NCBI GenBank assembly: GCA_964396995.1
Contig: CAYNIG010000092.1
Coordinates: 1 to 15,858 of the forward strand
Reading direction: 5' to 3'
From: JADJLQ01 sp964396995
GTDB lineage: Bacteria > Bacteroidota > Bacteroidia > Chitinophagales > Saprospiraceae
DNA: 15,858 nucleotides
The notes under the pieces were generated by a model, which was not told where the DNA came from, made no database searches, and saw only the letters and a program-made list of their open reading frames with translations. A program made the position numbers and the translations under genes. This document shows, piece after piece, positions 14,806 through 15,858 of this stretch. Every line of letters begins with the position of its first letter. Position 1 is the first letter of the stretch.

Positions 14806-15183
14806 ATGGAATTAATCAATAAAAAATATCAATTTCCTTTCGAAAGACTTGAAGTTTGGCAATTGGCTTTAAGACTTAGCGTAGAAACTAAAAAATTAAT
14901 AAAGACTTTTCCAAAAGAGGAAAGATTCGGATTGGTAGATCAGATGAGAAGAAGTTCCAGTTCTGTCTGCTCAAACATTGCTGAGGGCTCTGTTCGGAAA
15001 AAAGTAAATGACAAGGCAAGATATGTTGAAATCGCGTTCGGCTCATTAATGGAGTTTATGAGTCAATCAATAGAAAGTAATGAAGCTGAATATATTTCCG
15101 AAAATCAGCTAGTTGAAATTAGAATTAAAGTTCATGAATTGTCAAATAAAATAAACGCATTTTACAATAAGCTGGTAAAATGA
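14806..15183 (+). CDS. Four-helix-bundle protein (S23/23S-rRNA intervening-sequence family)
   Basis: A 125-residue protein of the S23-like four-helix-bundle family, first known from open frames in 23S rRNA intervening sequences and widespread as solitary genes in Bacteroidota. Family signature: FERLEVWQLALRLSVETKKLI (~14-34), FPKEERFGLVDQMRRSSSSVCSNIAEGS (~38-65), then YVEIAFGSLMEFMSQ (~75-89) and a final amphipathic helix. No catalytic residues are expected; basic surface and family history suggest nucleic-acid binding, but the role is unproven. It lies between the antiterminator and ugd, where it has no evident link to polysaccharide synthesis, and both sides carry related repeats in inverted orientation, so it may have arrived as a small cassette. 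Length is typical and the frame is intact. Confidence 0.9.
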   Translation: MELINKKYQFPFERLEVWQLALRLSVETKKLIKTFPKEERFGLVDQMRRSSSSVCSNIAEGSVRKKVNDKARYVEIAFGSLMEFMSQSIESNEAEYISENQLVEIRIKVHELSNKINAFYNKLVK

Positions 15184-15199
15184 CGAAATCACAATTTGA

Positions 15200-15231
15200 C
15201 ACTTTACCACTTCACCACTTCACCAATTCAC
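15200..15231. repeat. Four 8-bp tandem repeats, right border of the four-helix gene
   Basis: CACTTTAC, CACTTCAC, CACTTCAC and CAATTCAC lie head to tail from 15200 to 15231, starting 17 bases after the four-helix gene and ending 7 bases before the ugd start codon. The left part is nearly the reverse complement of the repeat at 14708-14722. Confidence 0.85.
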
Positions 15232-15238
15232 CATTAAT

Positions 15239-15858
15239 ATGACCCTCTCCATCATCGGTACCGGATACGTAGGCCTCGTTACAGGCACTTGCTTTGCAGA
15301 AATGGGCAATAACGTAATCTGTGTAGATAATAATATAGAAAAAGTAAATTCACTCATTGCCGGTAAAATACCCATCTATGAACCGGGATTGGAATTGCTG
15401 TTTGAGAGAAATACCAAACAGCACAGGCTAAGCTTTACTACGGATCTCAAAGAGGCAGTAGATCAAAGTGAAATTTTATTCCTTGCCTTACCTACCCCAC
15501 CTGGTGAAGACGGATCTGCAGACCTGAGCTATATACTCGGGGTAGCGGAAACCTTATCCGGTTTAATTAAAAGCTATAAAATCATAGTAAATAAGAGTAC
15601 GGTCCCGGTAGGTACTGCAGAGAAAGTAGCAAATGTCTTATCCAGGAAATTGGATAGATCATTATTCGATGTGGTTTCGAATCCGGAGTTTTTACGTGAA
15701 GGTGTGGCCGTAGAAGATTTTATGAAACCCGATAGAGTAGTAATCGGATCCAATAGTGATAAGGCAACGGCACGTATGAAACATTTGTATGAACCATTTG
15801 TAAGACAAGGAAACCCTATCTACATCATGGACCCCAGGTCATCCGAGATGACAAAATA
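15239..15858 (+). CDS. ugd: UDP-glucose 6-dehydrogenase, 5' part (runs off the right edge)
   Basis: The first 206 residues of a UDP-glucose/GDP-mannose dehydrogenase; UDP-glucose 6-dehydrogenase oxidises UDP-glucose twice with NAD+ to UDP-glucuronate, a precursor of acidic capsule and exopolysaccharides. Visible are the NAD-binding loop IGTGYVGLVTG (~6-16), VCVD-like ICVDNN (~28), the YEPGLE block (~47), LALPTPPGEDGSADLSY (~82-98), KSTVPVGTAEKV (~119) and SNPEFLREG (~147). The catalytic Cys region lies beyond the window. The frame has no stop before 15858. The ATG at 15239 is chosen because the Rossmann fold starts at once (MTLSIIGTGYVG). UDP-N-acetyl-mannosamine dehydrogenase is a possible alternative, but NPEFLREG and the PTPPGEDGSAD block favour UDP-glucose as substrate. 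Confidence 0.92.
   Translation, partial: MTLSIIGTGYVGLVTGTCFAEMGNNVICVDNNIEKVNSLIAGKIPIYEPGLELLFERNTKQHRLSFTTDLKEAVDQSEILFLALPTPPGEDGSADLSYILGVAETLSGLIKSYKIIVNKSTVPVGTAEKVANVLSRKLDRSLFDVVSNPEFLREGVAVEDFMKPDRVVIGSNSDKATARMKHLYEPFVRQGNPIYIMDPRSSEMTK

Noticed and set aside
1..15858. tRNA or rRNA genes
   Set aside because: No cloverleaf-like stretch or rRNA-like sequence was noticed; the four-helix-bundle gene belongs to a family known from 23S rRNA insertions but no rRNA surrounds it.

Overview
The window looks like a piece of a Bacteroidota chromosome. The evidence is a type III glutamine synthetase, a methionine synthase encoded by two genes, a secreted beta-propeller protein with a type IX secretion (T9SS) C-terminal domain, a UpxY/NusG-like antiterminator next to capsule genes, near absence of Shine-Dalgarno sequences, and several TAnnTTTG promoter boxes just upstream of start codons. 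Moderate-to-low GC and the gene set would suit an environmental lineage such as Saprospiraceae, but that placement is inference only.

Layout, all genes on the + strand. (1) 1-564: a possible cut-off 3' gene end, then about 460 bases without a gene, with hairpins and the glnN promoter. (2) 565-4113: glnN, a strong terminator, then proA; both are glutamate/glutamine metabolism genes, each with its own promoter. (3) 4263-9346: methionine synthase in two parts, the homocysteine/zinc domain (4263-5276) and the folate, cobalamin and reactivation domains (6647-9346). A AAA+/archaeal-type ATPase gene with its own promoter and a 15-bp tandem repeat array sits between them. (4) 9347-12232: one secreted Asp-box propeller/T9SS gene. 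It lies between two copies of the last ~65 bp of metH. The second copy (12233-12295) is still readable as a divergent MetH C-terminus and lies 9 bp before the next gene. (5) 12305-15858: a polysaccharide (capsule/LPS/EPS) locus: Wzz-like chain-length protein, a winged-helix regulator with a degenerate nucleotidyltransferase domain, a UpxY-like antiterminator, a four-helix-bundle (S23/IVP-like) gene bounded by inverted repeats, and UDP-glucose 6-dehydrogenase running off the right edge.

How the genes may work together: the two MetH parts must act as one enzyme. The winged-helix protein and the UpxY-like protein are adjacent (4-bp gap) and probably control transcription of the long polysaccharide operon that begins with ugd. 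The most interesting structural signal is that the methionine synthase/polysaccharide junction seems to have accepted three passengers: the ATPase between the metH halves, the propeller gene behind a duplicated and divergent metH tail, and the four-helix-bundle cassette before ugd. Nothing in the window is convincingly a wholly new multi-gene system; the best leads are the gene-end-preserving insertion at metH and several perfect inverted repeats on promoters.
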